Counted from the stretch's first letter, positions 40,833 to 49,776 are shown. The stretch: 64,000 nucleotides of DNA from Clostridiales bacterium PH28_bin88 (GCA_000987045.1 LAKY01000016.1:124001-188000), one strand, 5' to 3'. Made by a program: numbers and translations. Notes: a model not told the origin generated them from the letters alone.

Positions 40833-42059
40833 TCAGCGAAAGCGCAGGCGGCGGGAGCGGCTGGTGCCGTAGATATTCCTACGACGGCGTACTCGCCGCA
40901 GCCGCCCCAGGTTCATCAGAATAAATAACAGCAAGAAGCCTGCACTGATGCGCATCCACCAGTCCGCCCAAGAGGTCACCCGCGGGATCGCTTCCTCTAC
41001 CAATAAATCGACCTTGCCTATTTCCCGGTTTTCAACAGAAAAAACAATCTCCCCCACCTTGTCACCGGGCGCCACCGGCCCCACCAGCCGGCCAACCTTG
41101 AGGCTCGTAACCGGCCACTGGGAATCCGCTTGCTTCAGGTAACGGTAGTTGCCTGCCGCTACCAGCTTTGCTTCCTTACCGCCAGGGATCGCTACCTGGA
41201 CGATGACCTGCCCGGTCTCGACTAGGTTAGCGGCTTGAAAGTTATCAAAGGCATAATCCAACAGAGCGGTAACATCTCCGTAAAGCTCCCCGCTGCTGCT
41301 GTTCAAGGCCACCGCCAGGTAACCCTCTTCTCCCCGGGCGGCGGCTGCCACCAGGCACTGGCCCGCCTCGGAGGTGTACCCGTTCTTGACGCCGATAGCC
41401 CCTTCGTAGCTACCCAAGAGTTTGTTGTGGTTGACCAGGTTGGTTTCCCACTCCGCTCCGCGCCAGGGCCGCGTCCTGGTGGCCACTATCTCCCGGAAGG
41501 TTGGGTTTTTCATTGCCGCTACCGAGATCTTGGCCAGGTCGGCGGCTGTGGTGTAGTGATCCGGGTCACTCAGGCCATGGGGGTTGACAAAATTGGAGTT
41601 ATTGGCCCCCAGTTCCGCAGCCTTTTCATTCATTAGGACGGCAAAAGCCTCCACGGAGCCGGCAATATGTTCCGCTACCGCAATGGCGGCATCGTTTCCG
41701 GAATTGAGCATCATGGCGTACAAGAGATTCTCCAGGGTCTGCTTTTCGCCGGCCACCAGATAAACCCTGGTTCCCGCCACCCGGGCCGCGTTATCGCTGA
41801 TGGTGACTTCGTCGCTCAAGTTACCCCGTTCCAGGGCAATCAGAGCGGTAAGGACCTTGGTAGTGCTGGCCGGAGCCATCCGGCGGATAGTATTCTTGCC
41901 GTATAGTTCCTGGCCCGAATCCAGGTCTACCACGATGGCCGCCTCTGCGTTGATAGCGGGCTCACCGGCCGCTGCAGGATTTGTCCACACTCCAAACAAT
42001 TCAAGGGTAAGCAGCAACCCGATGAGGATGAGGGCAATACGCCCACGGCGGTGGCTCAT
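40833..42059 (-). CDS. D-alanyl-D-alanine carboxypeptidase (DacA/DacF type, S11)
   Basis: A 408-residue exported penicillin-binding protein. Signal peptide/anchor IALILIGLLLTLELFGVWTNPAAAG; catalytic Ser and Lys in APASTTKVLTALIAL; SGN triad motif in MMLNSGNDAAIAVAEH; third box GVKNGYTSEAG, where Asn replaces the Thr of KTG, as some clostridial members have. A C-terminal beta domain and a terminal membrane helix (SAGFLLLFILMNLG) with a basic tail follow. It trims pentapeptide stems in the wall. ATG at 42059 has GGGAGGT; the frame is open 14 codons upstream. Confidence 0.93.
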   Translation of the reverse strand: MSHRRGRIALILIGLLLTLELFGVWTNPAAAGEPAINAEAAIVVDLDSGQELYGKNTIRRMAPASTTKVLTALIALERGNLSDEVTISDNAARVAGTRVYLVAGEKQTLENLLYAMMLNSGNDAAIAVAEHIAGSVEAFAVLMNEKAAELGANNSNFVNPHGLSDPDHYTTAADLAKISVAAMKNPTFREIVATRTRPWRGAEWETNLVNHNKLLGSYEGAIGVKNGYTSEAGQCLVAAAARGEEGYLAVALNSSSGELYGDVTALLDYAFDNFQAANLVETGQVIVQVAIPGGKEAKLVAAGNYRYLKQADSQWPVTSLKVGRLVGPVAPGDKVGEIVFSVENREIGKVDLLVEEAIPRVTSWADWWMRISAGFLLLFILMNLGRLRRVRRRRNIYGTSRSRRLRFR

Positions 42060-42189
42060 ACCGTACCTCCCGTAGGTTGATAAGGTGACTGATGGAATCA
42101 AACACCATTCATTATATCACAGGGTAATGGAACAACCTCATGGAAATTGGTGCCATCCGGGTCCCAATACCGAAGGGACCCCGGTTTAC

Positions 42190-42218
42190 TTGACACCCCT
42201 GGAGAGTAGGATTAAAAT
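42190..42218 (+). promoter_or_regulatory. housekeeping promoter of mrp-like gene
   Basis: TTGACA, exactly 17 bases, TAAAAT. It gives a leader of roughly 75 bases before the ATG at 42300. A GC hairpin (CGGGTCCC/GGGACCCCG, about 42156-42184) lies just upstream. Confidence 0.75.
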
Positions 42219-42299
42219 GGTAGCCATCGGTAGGTTCTGTGGGAACGACATCATTTCGGGAAGAGATAGAATTACAGAAATTCGGGAAGGGGTTTAACC

Positions 42300-43112
42300 A
42301 TGAGCCTTAGTGAGTCTGATACCAAGGTTTTGGCAGTAGGAAGCGGTAAGGGTGGCGTCGGTAAGTCCACCGTTTCAGTGAACCTGGCTTTCGCCCTGCA
42401 TGGTCTGGGGTACCGGGTGGGCATACTGGACGCGGACGTGTACGGTTTTAGCGTCCCCCGCCTCATGGGACTGGTAGGTGAGCAACCCCGGGCGGTGGAC
42501 GAGCATACCATCCTACCGCTGGAGCGTGACGGTGTAAAGATGATCTCCACCGGCAGTTTCGTTGACGACGACGTGCCCATCATCTGGCGAGGACCGCTCT
42601 TGGTAAAAGTGCTGGATCAATTCTTGGGCGACGTGCGCTGGGGATCGCTCGACTTTTTGTTACTGGACCTGCCCCCCGGGACTGGCGACATACCTCTCTC
42701 TGTAATGCAGCGCATTCCCCATTCCTTCCTGCTGCTGGTAACCACCCCCCAGGCCTCCGCCTCCCACGTGGCAGGGCGGGTAGCCCGCATGGCTGTCGAG
42801 GCCGGGGTCAGGACTTTAGGTGTTTTGGAAAACATGTCCTATTTCCAGTGTGAGCACGGTGAACGCTATTACATTTTCGGGCAGGGGGAAACGGAGCGAC
42901 TGGCCCGGGAGCTTGAGGTACCTGTCCTCGGGAAGATCCCCTTGCGGATCGATGTGCGGGAGAAGAGCGACCAGGGTGACCCCCCGGTCTTGACGGTCCC
43001 GGAGGTAGCCCGGGAGTTCGAGGAGATCGCCATCGCGGTACTGGATGGCATCAGGCTACTGGAGGCGAGTAAAGAAGAACCCGGCCCGGAAGCACCGGAA
43101 CCGGGTCACTGA
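42300..43112 (+). CDS. Mrp/NBP35-family P-loop ATPase
   Basis: A 270-residue MinD-like ATPase. The deviant Walker A is intact in AVGSGKGGVGKSTVSVNLAF; DADVYGFSVPRLMG and LLLDLPPGTGDIPLSVMQ are the Mrp signatures. Mrp proteins carry iron-sulphur clusters on a C-terminal CxxC; here that place reads YFQCEHGERYYIF, so the second Cys is Gly. The N-terminal DUF59 domain is also absent. Both suggest altered or lost cluster transfer. It is the lone plus-strand gene in this block and converges on fapA with a 7-base overlap of the ends. Confidence 0.88.
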   Translation: MSLSESDTKVLAVGSGKGGVGKSTVSVNLAFALHGLGYRVGILDADVYGFSVPRLMGLVGEQPRAVDEHTILPLERDGVKMISTGSFVDDDVPIIWRGPLLVKVLDQFLGDVRWGSLDFLLLDLPPGTGDIPLSVMQRIPHSFLLLVTTPQASASHVAGRVARMAVEAGVRTLGVLENMSYFQCEHGERYYIFGQGETERLARELEVPVLGKIPLRIDVREKSDQGDPPVLTVPEVAREFEEIAIAVLDGIRLLEASKEEPGPEAPEPGH

Positions 43113-44722
43113 TGAAAACGGACCCCCGCGGTATAGTTTCTGAACTTTTCCACCCGGGCACCCGCCTTCAGGGTGACCCCCGGGTGGAGCCTGTCCGCGG
43201 TGATCACCGCTTCTTTTGGCACCTGCACACTAGTAAGCGCCTCTGAGGGGCTACCCAGTTCCCGTACCAGGACGTCTCCCCCGGCAGAAATGGTGCCATT
43301 GCGAAAGATCCCCGGGGTACCGTCCACCACCACGCTCCCACCGGCAAGAATGTCACAGTAGTAGGCCCCTTTTCCGGTCACTCTGACAACTCCGCTGGCT
43401 TCCAATCGCGAGTTTTGCACATAGGAGACGGTGATTTGAGCCGTGTGGCCCGCGGCACCGTGGACATGATCAGCAAAACGGTCCACCTCCCGCCGCATGG
43501 CTTGAATGGGACCAACCAAGTCCTCAAGTCTTTTGAATTGGAGTGGTCCCAGACCGGAAAACTTGGCATATAGGTCCCGGACCTGAGCTAGCAGTTCGGC
43601 CACGATCTCTCCGTCCAACACTTCCTTCTCCAGGGTTTCCAAGTGTTCGATCAGCCCTGTGATTGCCGCGGGAATCTCGGTATACTTTCTTTCCAGCAGA
43701 ACCTTCAGGATGATCCCCTCGCCGTACTGGGCCACCTGGGGATTAGCGGCGAAATTCGGGTGACTCTTCATTTGCTGGGCAGCTACCAACAGCGTCTCCA
43801 ACATATTCCCCACTTCTACCAGGTGATCTTGGGCTTTCTTGAGCAGGATCCACGGCCCGCCCGCCCGCACCGTGCTGCCCAGGATATTCTTGTGCACCAC
43901 CACCTCTCCCCCGGCCACCACCGTGCTTTGGGCCACCATACCCATGACTTCGATCCTGCCCCTGGTTTCTACCCGCATGCCGTCCATTACATTCCCCTTG
44001 ACAACCAGGTCGCCTTTAAACTTGATGTGTCCAGTGGCGGCATCCACGTTTCCCGGTATGGTATGGATAGGGTAAACGGTAAACAGGCTTCCCTTCTGTT
44101 CAGGACGGCCGTCGACAGCCGCCAAGGCTTTGTTACCACCATCCTCCAGCACCACCCCGGATCCTGCTTTCAAGATAACGTCTTTAACCTTTGGTGCGGG
44201 GACCACCTGCCCTAACACGTCGGTCCCCGGATCCCCCGGTACCGGAGGCTGCCTGACGGCCAGGACAGTGCCGGCATCCACGCTGATAACGGGGTTAAAG
44301 TCCAGGAGATCCACCCTTCCCTCTTCCTTTTTCTCCTCATCCGCCTGCGCAGCAAACAAGCACTGGATGACGGCATCCCGTCCAGGGCGCGGCGCGTCTC
44401 CCCTGGCCACACATATCTCTTCCTCCGGTTCTTCCTCCGCTACCCGCCGGACGGCTTCCCGGTCCAGCCCAAAGACGATTCCCTGTGCTTCCAGGAGCGC
44501 CAGCACCTGCTCCTCCGTCACCCTCTCTCCTTCCCGGATTCCCGCCGCCGTTTCACCATCCTGGTTTGGCTCTTGAACTGCCAAAACGTCTGGTAGAGAA
44601 CCGTCCTGGATTGGCGCAGAACCGGTCTCAATTTCTTCACTGCCTATCACCTTGACTAACTTGACCCAGACCTCCATCTTGTCCTTGGACACTCTTACTC
44701 GAATATTGATGTCATGGCACAT
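43106..44722 (-). CDS. FapA-type DUF342 polymerising protein
   Basis: A 538-residue cytosolic protein. The N-terminal 160 residues are a charged region; the middle (about 165-310) is the DUF342 beta-helix with repeats such as ATGHIKFKGDLVVKGNVMDGMRVETRGRIEVMG and GEVVVHKNILGSTVRAGG; a coiled-coil pair follows (about 310-420), and further beta-helix repeats end the protein (SVVVDGTPGIFRNGTISAGGDVLVREL). Proteins of this family are linked to envelope and flagellar genes. ATG follows GGAGGCGAT. The leader holds a class I cyclic-di-GMP riboswitch and a terminator, so expression should respond to c-di-GMP. Confidence 0.9.
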   Translation of the reverse strand: MCHDINIRVRVSKDKMEVWVKLVKVIGSEEIETGSAPIQDGSLPDVLAVQEPNQDGETAAGIREGERVTEEQVLALLEAQGIVFGLDREAVRRVAEEEPEEEICVARGDAPRPGRDAVIQCLFAAQADEEKKEEGRVDLLDFNPVISVDAGTVLAVRQPPVPGDPGTDVLGQVVPAPKVKDVILKAGSGVVLEDGGNKALAAVDGRPEQKGSLFTVYPIHTIPGNVDAATGHIKFKGDLVVKGNVMDGMRVETRGRIEVMGMVAQSTVVAGGEVVVHKNILGSTVRAGGPWILLKKAQDHLVEVGNMLETLLVAAQQMKSHPNFAANPQVAQYGEGIILKVLLERKYTEIPAAITGLIEHLETLEKEVLDGEIVAELLAQVRDLYAKFSGLGPLQFKRLEDLVGPIQAMRREVDRFADHVHGAAGHTAQITVSYVQNSRLEASGVVRVTGKGAYYCDILAGGSVVVDGTPGIFRNGTISAGGDVLVRELGSPSEALTSVQVPKEAVITADRLHPGVTLKAGARVEKFRNYTAGVRFHQ

Positions 44723-44810
44723 GGCTGATCGCCTCCTTTCTCCCGGACCGTTCTCCCCACGGCAATAAAAAGAAACCTATTATCCACAAGGTATAATTTC
44801 CCATACGTCC

Positions 44811-44850
44811 AAAAAGGCCTTTTCCGCCAGGAGAAGCGCGGAAAAGGCCA
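44811..44850 (-). terminator. riboswitch-linked intrinsic terminator
   Basis: On the minus strand GGCCTTTTCCGC, a 10-base loop, GCGGAAAAAGGCC and TTTTT. It directly follows the c-di-GMP aptamer and precedes the FapA-type gene by 88 bases, so it is the likely expression platform. Its 5-prime arm abuts the last aptamer stem. Confidence 0.85.
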
Positions 44851-44949
44851 GCTTTCTCTCACGGCAACCCGGCGGTCATGGCTTTTGTGAGCTGTAGACC
44901 CGTAGCTTTGCGTCCCACCCTTTCGGGTAGTTTGCCCTTAACTTCGCTG
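44850..44949 (-). ncRNA. cyclic-di-GMP class I riboswitch (GEMM)
   Basis: On the minus strand the aptamer runs GGGCAAAC, a CUACCC-GAAA-GGGUGGG stem with a GNRA loop, then GGGACGCAAAGC, GGGUCU, a second long stem, and CCGCCGGGUUGCC, all hallmark blocks of GEMM-I RNA; a CAGC/GCUG pair can close the base. In this family the conserved GACGCAAAGC junction and the GAAA loop/receptor build the ligand pocket. It controls the DUF342 gene 127 bases downstream. Whether it acts as an on or off switch cannot be read with certainty. Confidence 0.9.
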
Positions 44950-45076
44950 ACTGTCTGCATTTTTACTAAATACTACTATTCTACTTTTTCCGTGATTTTC
45001 CTTCCCCATCCATTCAACGTGTGTAAAAATTCTGTTGGCTTTTTGGTAGTTTACTAAAAAGGTTTATTACTCCTAT

Positions 45077-46144
45077 TTAGCTGATTACCAGGAAACTGTC
45101 ATGACCTAACAGCAGTCGATGGGCCTGCGGCCTGGATTTGACTCCCGTCACGGTTGTGTTTTTCCCTATTACGCTGTCCGTGATTCTCCCGGCCGACCGG
45201 AGGCTGCAACCTTCCATCACGATGGAATGCTCCAGTTCCGTATTCTCCACCGCGGACCCGGCACCTATAGATGTATACGGGCCGATGTAGGACCGGGCCA
45301 CCCGGCAGTCGGCTCCGATGGCTACCGGACCCCTAATAATACTCCCGGCTACCAGCGACCCGGGCCCCAGTTCCACATCACCCTCGAGTTGGGAATTAGC
45401 ATCCACCTCACCGGCCAGGGTAACTGGTTTCGGCCACCAGTCCAGCATCACCCGGTTAGCCTCCAGCAAATCATCCACCCGGCCGGTATCTTTCCACCAT
45501 CCTGTCAGCCGGTACGCCTCTACCCGGGCTCCCCGGGCCACCAGCACCTGGATCGCGTCGGTGATTTCCAGTTCGTTGCGCCAAGACGGGGTGATCTCGT
45601 TGATCGCCTCATGGATCAGGGGGTTAAACAGGTACACTCCTACCAGCGCCAGGTTGCTCCTGGGTTGGCGCGGTTTTTCCACCACCCGTACCACCCGCTC
45701 CCCATCCATTTCCGCTATGCCAAATCGCTCCGGTTCCTGTACCTCAGCCAACATCACCATCGCGTCGGCATTTTTCGCGTTAAACCGTTCCACCATGCCA
45801 CTCAGGTCGTCACCAATCAGATTATCCCCCAGGTACATCAAAAACCCGTCTTCTCCCAGGAACGGGCGCGCTACCTGCACCGCGTGAGCCAAGCCCCGGG
45901 GTTCCGCTTGATGGATGGCGGTGATGCGTACTCCCCACCGCTCTCCCTCGCCCACTGCTGTGACTATTTCCTCCCGGTTATTTCCTGTCACAATGCCGAT
46001 CTCCGTGAGGCCTGCCTTTCGTAAAGCTTCAATACCATAGAAAAGGATCGGCTTGTTAGCTACCGGAATCAATTGTTTGGCACAGGCATAGGTAAACGGG
46101 CGGAGACGGGTACCCCGGCCACCGCTTAAAATGAGACCTTTCAT
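45077..46144 (-). CDS. long-form glucose-1-phosphate thymidylyltransferase (RmlA3-like)
   Basis: A 355-residue sugar nucleotidyltransferase. N-terminal MKGLILSGGRGTRLRPFTYACAKQLIPVANKPIL holds the GGxGTRLxPxT and K-Q-L-x-P-V-x-N-K-P motifs; MYLGDNLIGDD and VEKPRQPRSNLALVGVYLF follow. After residue 245 comes a left-handed beta-helix (hexapeptide) domain, the mark of the long form. It makes dTDP-glucose or a related sugar nucleotide for surface polymers. It follows the glycosyltransferase by 19 bases. ATG at 46144 is preferred over a GTG four codons upstream because of ribosome site spacing. Confidence 0.92.
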   Translation of the reverse strand: MKGLILSGGRGTRLRPFTYACAKQLIPVANKPILFYGIEALRKAGLTEIGIVTGNNREEIVTAVGEGERWGVRITAIHQAEPRGLAHAVQVARPFLGEDGFLMYLGDNLIGDDLSGMVERFNAKNADAMVMLAEVQEPERFGIAEMDGERVVRVVEKPRQPRSNLALVGVYLFNPLIHEAINEITPSWRNELEITDAIQVLVARGARVEAYRLTGWWKDTGRVDDLLEANRVMLDWWPKPVTLAGEVDANSQLEGDVELGPGSLVAGSIIRGPVAIGADCRVARSYIGPYTSIGAGSAVENTELEHSIVMEGCSLRSAGRITDSVIGKNTTVTGVKSRPQAHRLLLGHDSFLVIS

Positions 46145-46163
46145 GAGTTGAGCCACACCCCTT

Positions 46164-46919
46164 TTAGTACCTTTCTCGCGAGTCTAGGCGCTGTTCGCCC
46201 CATTTTTCCCTGAATAGGCGGCGAGACTGGGTCAACATCGAGTTGCGGGTCCGCTGGTTGGTGGGACTCTGGGCAACGTAGTGGTAAATCCAGCTATCGG
46301 GGCAATAGACAACCCGGTACCCCCGGAAACGGGCATTACGACAATAGTCCGTGTCTTCGTAGTAAAAAAAATACCGCTCGTCAAAAAGTCCTAGTACGGG
46401 GATGAAGTCCCGCTTGATGAGAAAACAAGCCCCACAGATACTAATTACGTCCTCCTGCCGGTCGTAGCACCCAGGATCGTTGGCTTCACCCCAACCCCGC
46501 ATTCGGGGTTTGTCATAGGTGCCTACCACACCGGCACCCACCAGGCGGCCTCTCGCGTCCAGGAGTTTGTTACCCACCACTGCCACACGGTCATCGGAAG
46601 CAGCACACCGGACCATGGGTGAAAGCCAACCGGGAGTAACGCTGGTATCGCTGTTCAGGAAAAGAATGTATGCCCCACTGCCCGCCATAGCCCCTTGATT
46701 GCAGGCGCGGGCGTAGCCCCGGTTTACCTCATTTAACACGACAGTAACCCAGTCCAACGCCCGCAAAAAATCACGGCTACCGTCTGTACTCCCGTTATCT
46801 ACCACAGTGACCCGGTAGGGGTAATCGGTGTGGGCCTTGACGCTCTCCAGGCATACCCTCATGAGAGAGCAGGTATTATAGCTTACTATCACAATGTCCA
46901 CGTGATCTTCAGGTCTCAC
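46164..46919 (-). CDS. family 2 glycosyltransferase
   Basis: A 251-residue GT-A enzyme, rhamnosyltransferase-like. VDIVIVSYNTCSLMRVCLESV opens it; VVDNGSTDGSRDFL binds nucleotide; ILFLNSDTSVTPGWLSPM carries the DxD-type motif; FDERYFFYYEDTDYCRNARFRGYRVVYCP is the acceptor-side ED motif. No membrane helix. It is upstream of and co-directional with the RmlA-like gene, so both probably serve a wall or surface glycan. The acceptor is not known. Confidence 0.9.
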   Translation of the reverse strand: MRPEDHVDIVIVSYNTCSLMRVCLESVKAHTDYPYRVTVVDNGSTDGSRDFLRALDWVTVVLNEVNRGYARACNQGAMAGSGAYILFLNSDTSVTPGWLSPMVRCAASDDRVAVVGNKLLDARGRLVGAGVVGTYDKPRMRGWGEANDPGCYDRQEDVISICGACFLIKRDFIPVLGLFDERYFFYYEDTDYCRNARFRGYRVVYCPDSWIYHYVAQSPTNQRTRNSMLTQSRRLFREKWGEQRLDSRERY

Positions 46920-47105
46920 GCCGCCACCCGTTTTCCAGTTAATTTTCCCGCGCGATTCATCTTATGGTGTTCCACTATTAGGTGCTACCGCCCCTATACC
47001 TGGACAAACCCGTTGGTATCACAGGGCAGTTCAAGTATTTTTTAGTATCATCAATTAATTATTCCATCTAAGGAGCATATTGCCAGTTCAAAGCATACAA
47101 TAACA

Positions 47106-47149
47106 ATAGAAAAAAGAAAAACACCAGCATCGGGGATGGATGCTGGTGT
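47106..47149 (-). terminator. intrinsic terminator after Cys-rich protein gene
   Basis: ACACCAGCATC-loop-GATGCTGGTGT followed on the minus strand by a T-rich run (TTTTTCTTTTTTC). It lies 12 bases after the stop at 47161. Confidence 0.92.
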
Positions 47150-47160
47150 ACAGGTCCCTA

Positions 47161-47790
47161 TCAGTCGAAAATTTGCGGCGGGAAAGGCGGCCAGGTGGGC
47201 ACAAAAGGCGGGCATTCGCCGACCGGTGGGCACTCCTCCGGTTGCGGGCAGAAGCCGTAAGCCGGAACCAGCAGTTGTACCCTGGAGATCAGTTTGAACG
47301 CAATCAGTTTGCCAATGCAGCACTTGACCAGGGTCTCATCGACCAGGAAGCACTCAAGGCACTCCAGGAACACATCGCACTCTGGTACAAGGCCCCTCTC
47401 ACCCGCCCGGGTCAGACGCACAGTGAACTCTTCCATGATGGGGTCACTGGTAAAGGTTTTGGTCCCGGTGCTGTCGGTGAACCGGAAGGTGAAGCGCCAG
47501 AAGAACGTCACCTTCACACGGCGGCCGGGCAGGATGACACATGTGGTCACGAAGTACGGAGGCTCCTCCACCACTTCGGCGCTTACGCACTGCACATCGG
47601 TAATGGGACCTACCGCGATACCCGTCAAATCGGTAACAGGCTCGTTGGTCCGGGTGAGGATACACTCCTCAAAAACCTTGTCTACCTTGATGCAGACGAT
47701 TTCGGTGGGAGGCGGGCACCCGTACACCGGGTCGCACCTTTGCGGCCGGATTTCATCTTGGCTGGCTTGAACACCTTTTCTGGCAGTCAT
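47161..47790 (-). CDS. Cys-rich protein of unknown function, possibly spore or coat related
   Basis: A 209-residue protein without signal peptide, with 14 Cys. A CIKVDKVFEEC start leads into beta-strand-like blocks (VTTCVILPGRRVKVTFFWRFTFRFTD) and a Cys-dense region (ECDVFLECLECFLVDETLVKCCIGKLIAFKLISRVQLLVP), and a Pro-rich end (PPVGECPPFVPTWPPFPPQ). The KVDKV opening and alternating strands remind me of DUF3794/SPOCS-type sporulation proteins, but the match is weak. ATG follows AAGGAGGG. It is a one-gene unit with its own terminator. Confidence 0.7.
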   Translation of the reverse strand: MTARKGVQASQDEIRPQRCDPVYGCPPPTEIVCIKVDKVFEECILTRTNEPVTDLTGIAVGPITDVQCVSAEVVEEPPYFVTTCVILPGRRVKVTFFWRFTFRFTDSTGTKTFTSDPIMEEFTVRLTRAGERGLVPECDVFLECLECFLVDETLVKCCIGKLIAFKLISRVQLLVPAYGFCPQPEECPPVGECPPFVPTWPPFPPQIFD

Positions 47791-48006
47791 GCTTGTGATA
47801 CCCTCCTTTCTTTAGAGATACTGCCACCTCACTTTCGGGGGTATCTTTGATTGCCCATTGCTACCCACATCATATGTTCCCGCCCTGGAAATGGTGTGCA
47901 TAATCGGCGGTTCTGAGGCCATGAAAAAGATTGCTCATCCTTTATTATCCCTGGGCATATACATTAAAAATAAAGGATGCCCGGAATTTAAAGGGGGGAA
48001 ATCGGC

Positions 48007-49752
48007 ATGGCCTCAGAATATTTTGTTTTCCTGGAGAAGGATATTGGCCCACAGCAAATTGCCGCTGTAGTCCGGCACCCCGACAGCAGTTACTGGTATC
48101 TTTACCTTAACCCAAACCGGCAGTTGGCCTTTCGCTTGGCAAGCAGCCCGGACGGTGAGTGGTCCGAAGAAGAAATCTTACCAGTTGGAGGCGCCGGTGA
48201 CTGGGTAGTGGCCGTTGACGGGGGAGGTGATCTGCACGGAGTTGGCTTCGAGGCAGAGGGCCCGCGACACTGGTGCGGCAGGCCGGGGTACTGGGAAGAG
48301 CAGGCGCTAACCCATTTTGTTGACAAGCACGATAAGATATTCCCGCTCTTTCTTGGTCACAGGCAGGACGCGCTGCACCTGGTCTACCTGACCCACGGCC
48401 CTTTATCCGGGGACTGGTCCCTCAACTACACGGAATGGTCAAATCTCACCTGGGGTGAACCTTTAATCCTGGCCTCAGCCGAGGACACCGGCTGGGAATG
48501 CCAACCGGAGTACTGGTCTGCGGACATGGACAGCCAGGGGCTACTGCACCTGGTTTACGCCCAACCGGATTTCGACCGCTGGAAACTCTACCACCGCAGC
48601 CTGGTACCGGGTAGTACCTCCGGCAAGGCGTTCCTGTTATGCGCCTCCGCACCGCCCGGGATACTGCCGGGCATGGTTATCGACCTTCAAGACGATGTCC
48701 ACCTTTTATGGGTCGATGCCGAATCCGGTGAATTGAAGTACCGCCAGCGCCAAAAGGGTGGGTGGCCCCGCGGAGGGTGGCTGAAGGAACACGTCATCAC
48801 CCCATGGGCACAGGATTACCTGAACCCTGTACTGCTGATTCAGGGAGAAACGGTAGCGGCGGCCTGGCAGCAGGCAGGCAGGGTATGCGGGTGTATTTCA
48901 AAGGATGCGGGAAAGAGTTGGGAACCAACCTCAGCCTTGGCCGGGCTAAAGGATACGTGGTTGGCGCGTTACGTTTCCGGCCGTCAACCCGGTGAAATGG
49001 TTGCCCACTGGAGCTTCTGCACGAATTCCCCTCCCAGCAACCTGGTCACCCCCACCCTCTTTCTCGTACCGGTATTGTTGCAGCAAGAAGTCTCCGAAGC
49101 GACCTCCCCTCCCGAACAACCAGCCGCCGTGGAAAAGCACTGTCAGGAGCCCGGCCAGGACTTGTCCTTTTTTATTCAGCAACATAACGACTATTTTCAA
49201 CGGCTAATCCAGCAGGTGGAAGACCTAAAATACACTAATACGCAGTTGGAACTGGCCCTCCAGGAAAAAATCCGGGAATTGAACGCCGCCGCTAACCTGT
49301 CCCGGCAGGCCGAGGCCCGGGCCAGGTCGCTTTCCCAGCAGATGCTCACCCAGCACGACACCATCAAGTTAATGGAATCCAACCTCCAGCGGGCGACCGG
49401 GGAACGTGGTAGTCTAATGACAGAAAACCAGAAGCTAACTCAACAGCTGGAAGCGCTCAAAGAAGAAATAAAAAGCCACCTGACCGCCCAGAGAGAAAAG
49501 GAAACGGAACTGGTTAACCAAAAGCGCGTGGTAAGGGAAAAGGAGAATGAACTGGCTGCCGCCAGGCAGGCCTTACGGGAGAAAGAAGCAGAGGCAGTTA
49601 CACTTGCGAGGTATCTACAGGAGAAGGAACATTCCCTGGCAGCCCTGGACCGCCAGCTGAGAGATGTCCAGGAGCTTTACCGCCAGGCACAGCAAAAACT
49701 TGCGGAGAGGAAACCCGGGTTGTTGGAAAGGCTGTCCAAAGCCATCCAGTAA
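48007..49752 (+). CDS. beta-propeller plus coiled-coil protein of unknown function
   Basis: A 581-residue protein without signal peptide. Residues about 10-370 have repeated short blades with Trp/Tyr and Asp (VVRHPDSSYWYLYLN, HLVYLTHGPLSGDWSLNYTEW, HLVYAQPDFDRWKLYHRS, VHLLWVDAESGELKYRQR, SKDAGKSWEPTSA), a sialidase-type propeller pattern. Residues about 400-565 are one long coiled coil rich in Gln/Glu/Leu. ATG follows AAAGGGGGGAAA. It has a terminator of its own. No enzyme residues are evident. A scaffold or sensor role is only a guess. Confidence 0.8.
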   Translation: MASEYFVFLEKDIGPQQIAAVVRHPDSSYWYLYLNPNRQLAFRLASSPDGEWSEEEILPVGGAGDWVVAVDGGGDLHGVGFEAEGPRHWCGRPGYWEEQALTHFVDKHDKIFPLFLGHRQDALHLVYLTHGPLSGDWSLNYTEWSNLTWGEPLILASAEDTGWECQPEYWSADMDSQGLLHLVYAQPDFDRWKLYHRSLVPGSTSGKAFLLCASAPPGILPGMVIDLQDDVHLLWVDAESGELKYRQRQKGGWPRGGWLKEHVITPWAQDYLNPVLLIQGETVAAAWQQAGRVCGCISKDAGKSWEPTSALAGLKDTWLARYVSGRQPGEMVAHWSFCTNSPPSNLVTPTLFLVPVLLQQEVSEATSPPEQPAAVEKHCQEPGQDLSFFIQQHNDYFQRLIQQVEDLKYTNTQLELALQEKIRELNAAANLSRQAEARARSLSQQMLTQHDTIKLMESNLQRATGERGSLMTENQKLTQQLEALKEEIKSHLTAQREKETELVNQKRVVREKENELAAARQALREKEAEAVTLARYLQEKEHSLAALDRQLRDVQELYRQAQQKLAERKPGLLERLSKAIQ

Positions 49753-49776
49753 AAACCATCTACCAGGGTTTTTAGA

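Noticed and set aside
42156-42184. Terminator hairpin upstream of the mrp-like gene
   Set aside because: The stem is good but no T-run follows on either strand, so I do not call it a terminator.
44780-44788. Replication origin from a perfect DnaA-box word
   Set aside because: A single box without a cluster, dnaA or dnaN gene nearby is not evidence for an origin.
44946-45076. Possible separate promoter or small RNA between the c-di-GMP riboswitch and the RmlA-like gene
   Set aside because: The stretch is AT-rich and must hold the riboswitch promoter, but I could not find a -35/-10 pair good enough to place it.
47858-48070. Plus-strand frame of 70 codons before the propeller gene
   Set aside because: It overlaps the well-supported start at 48007 in another frame and has no ribosome site.
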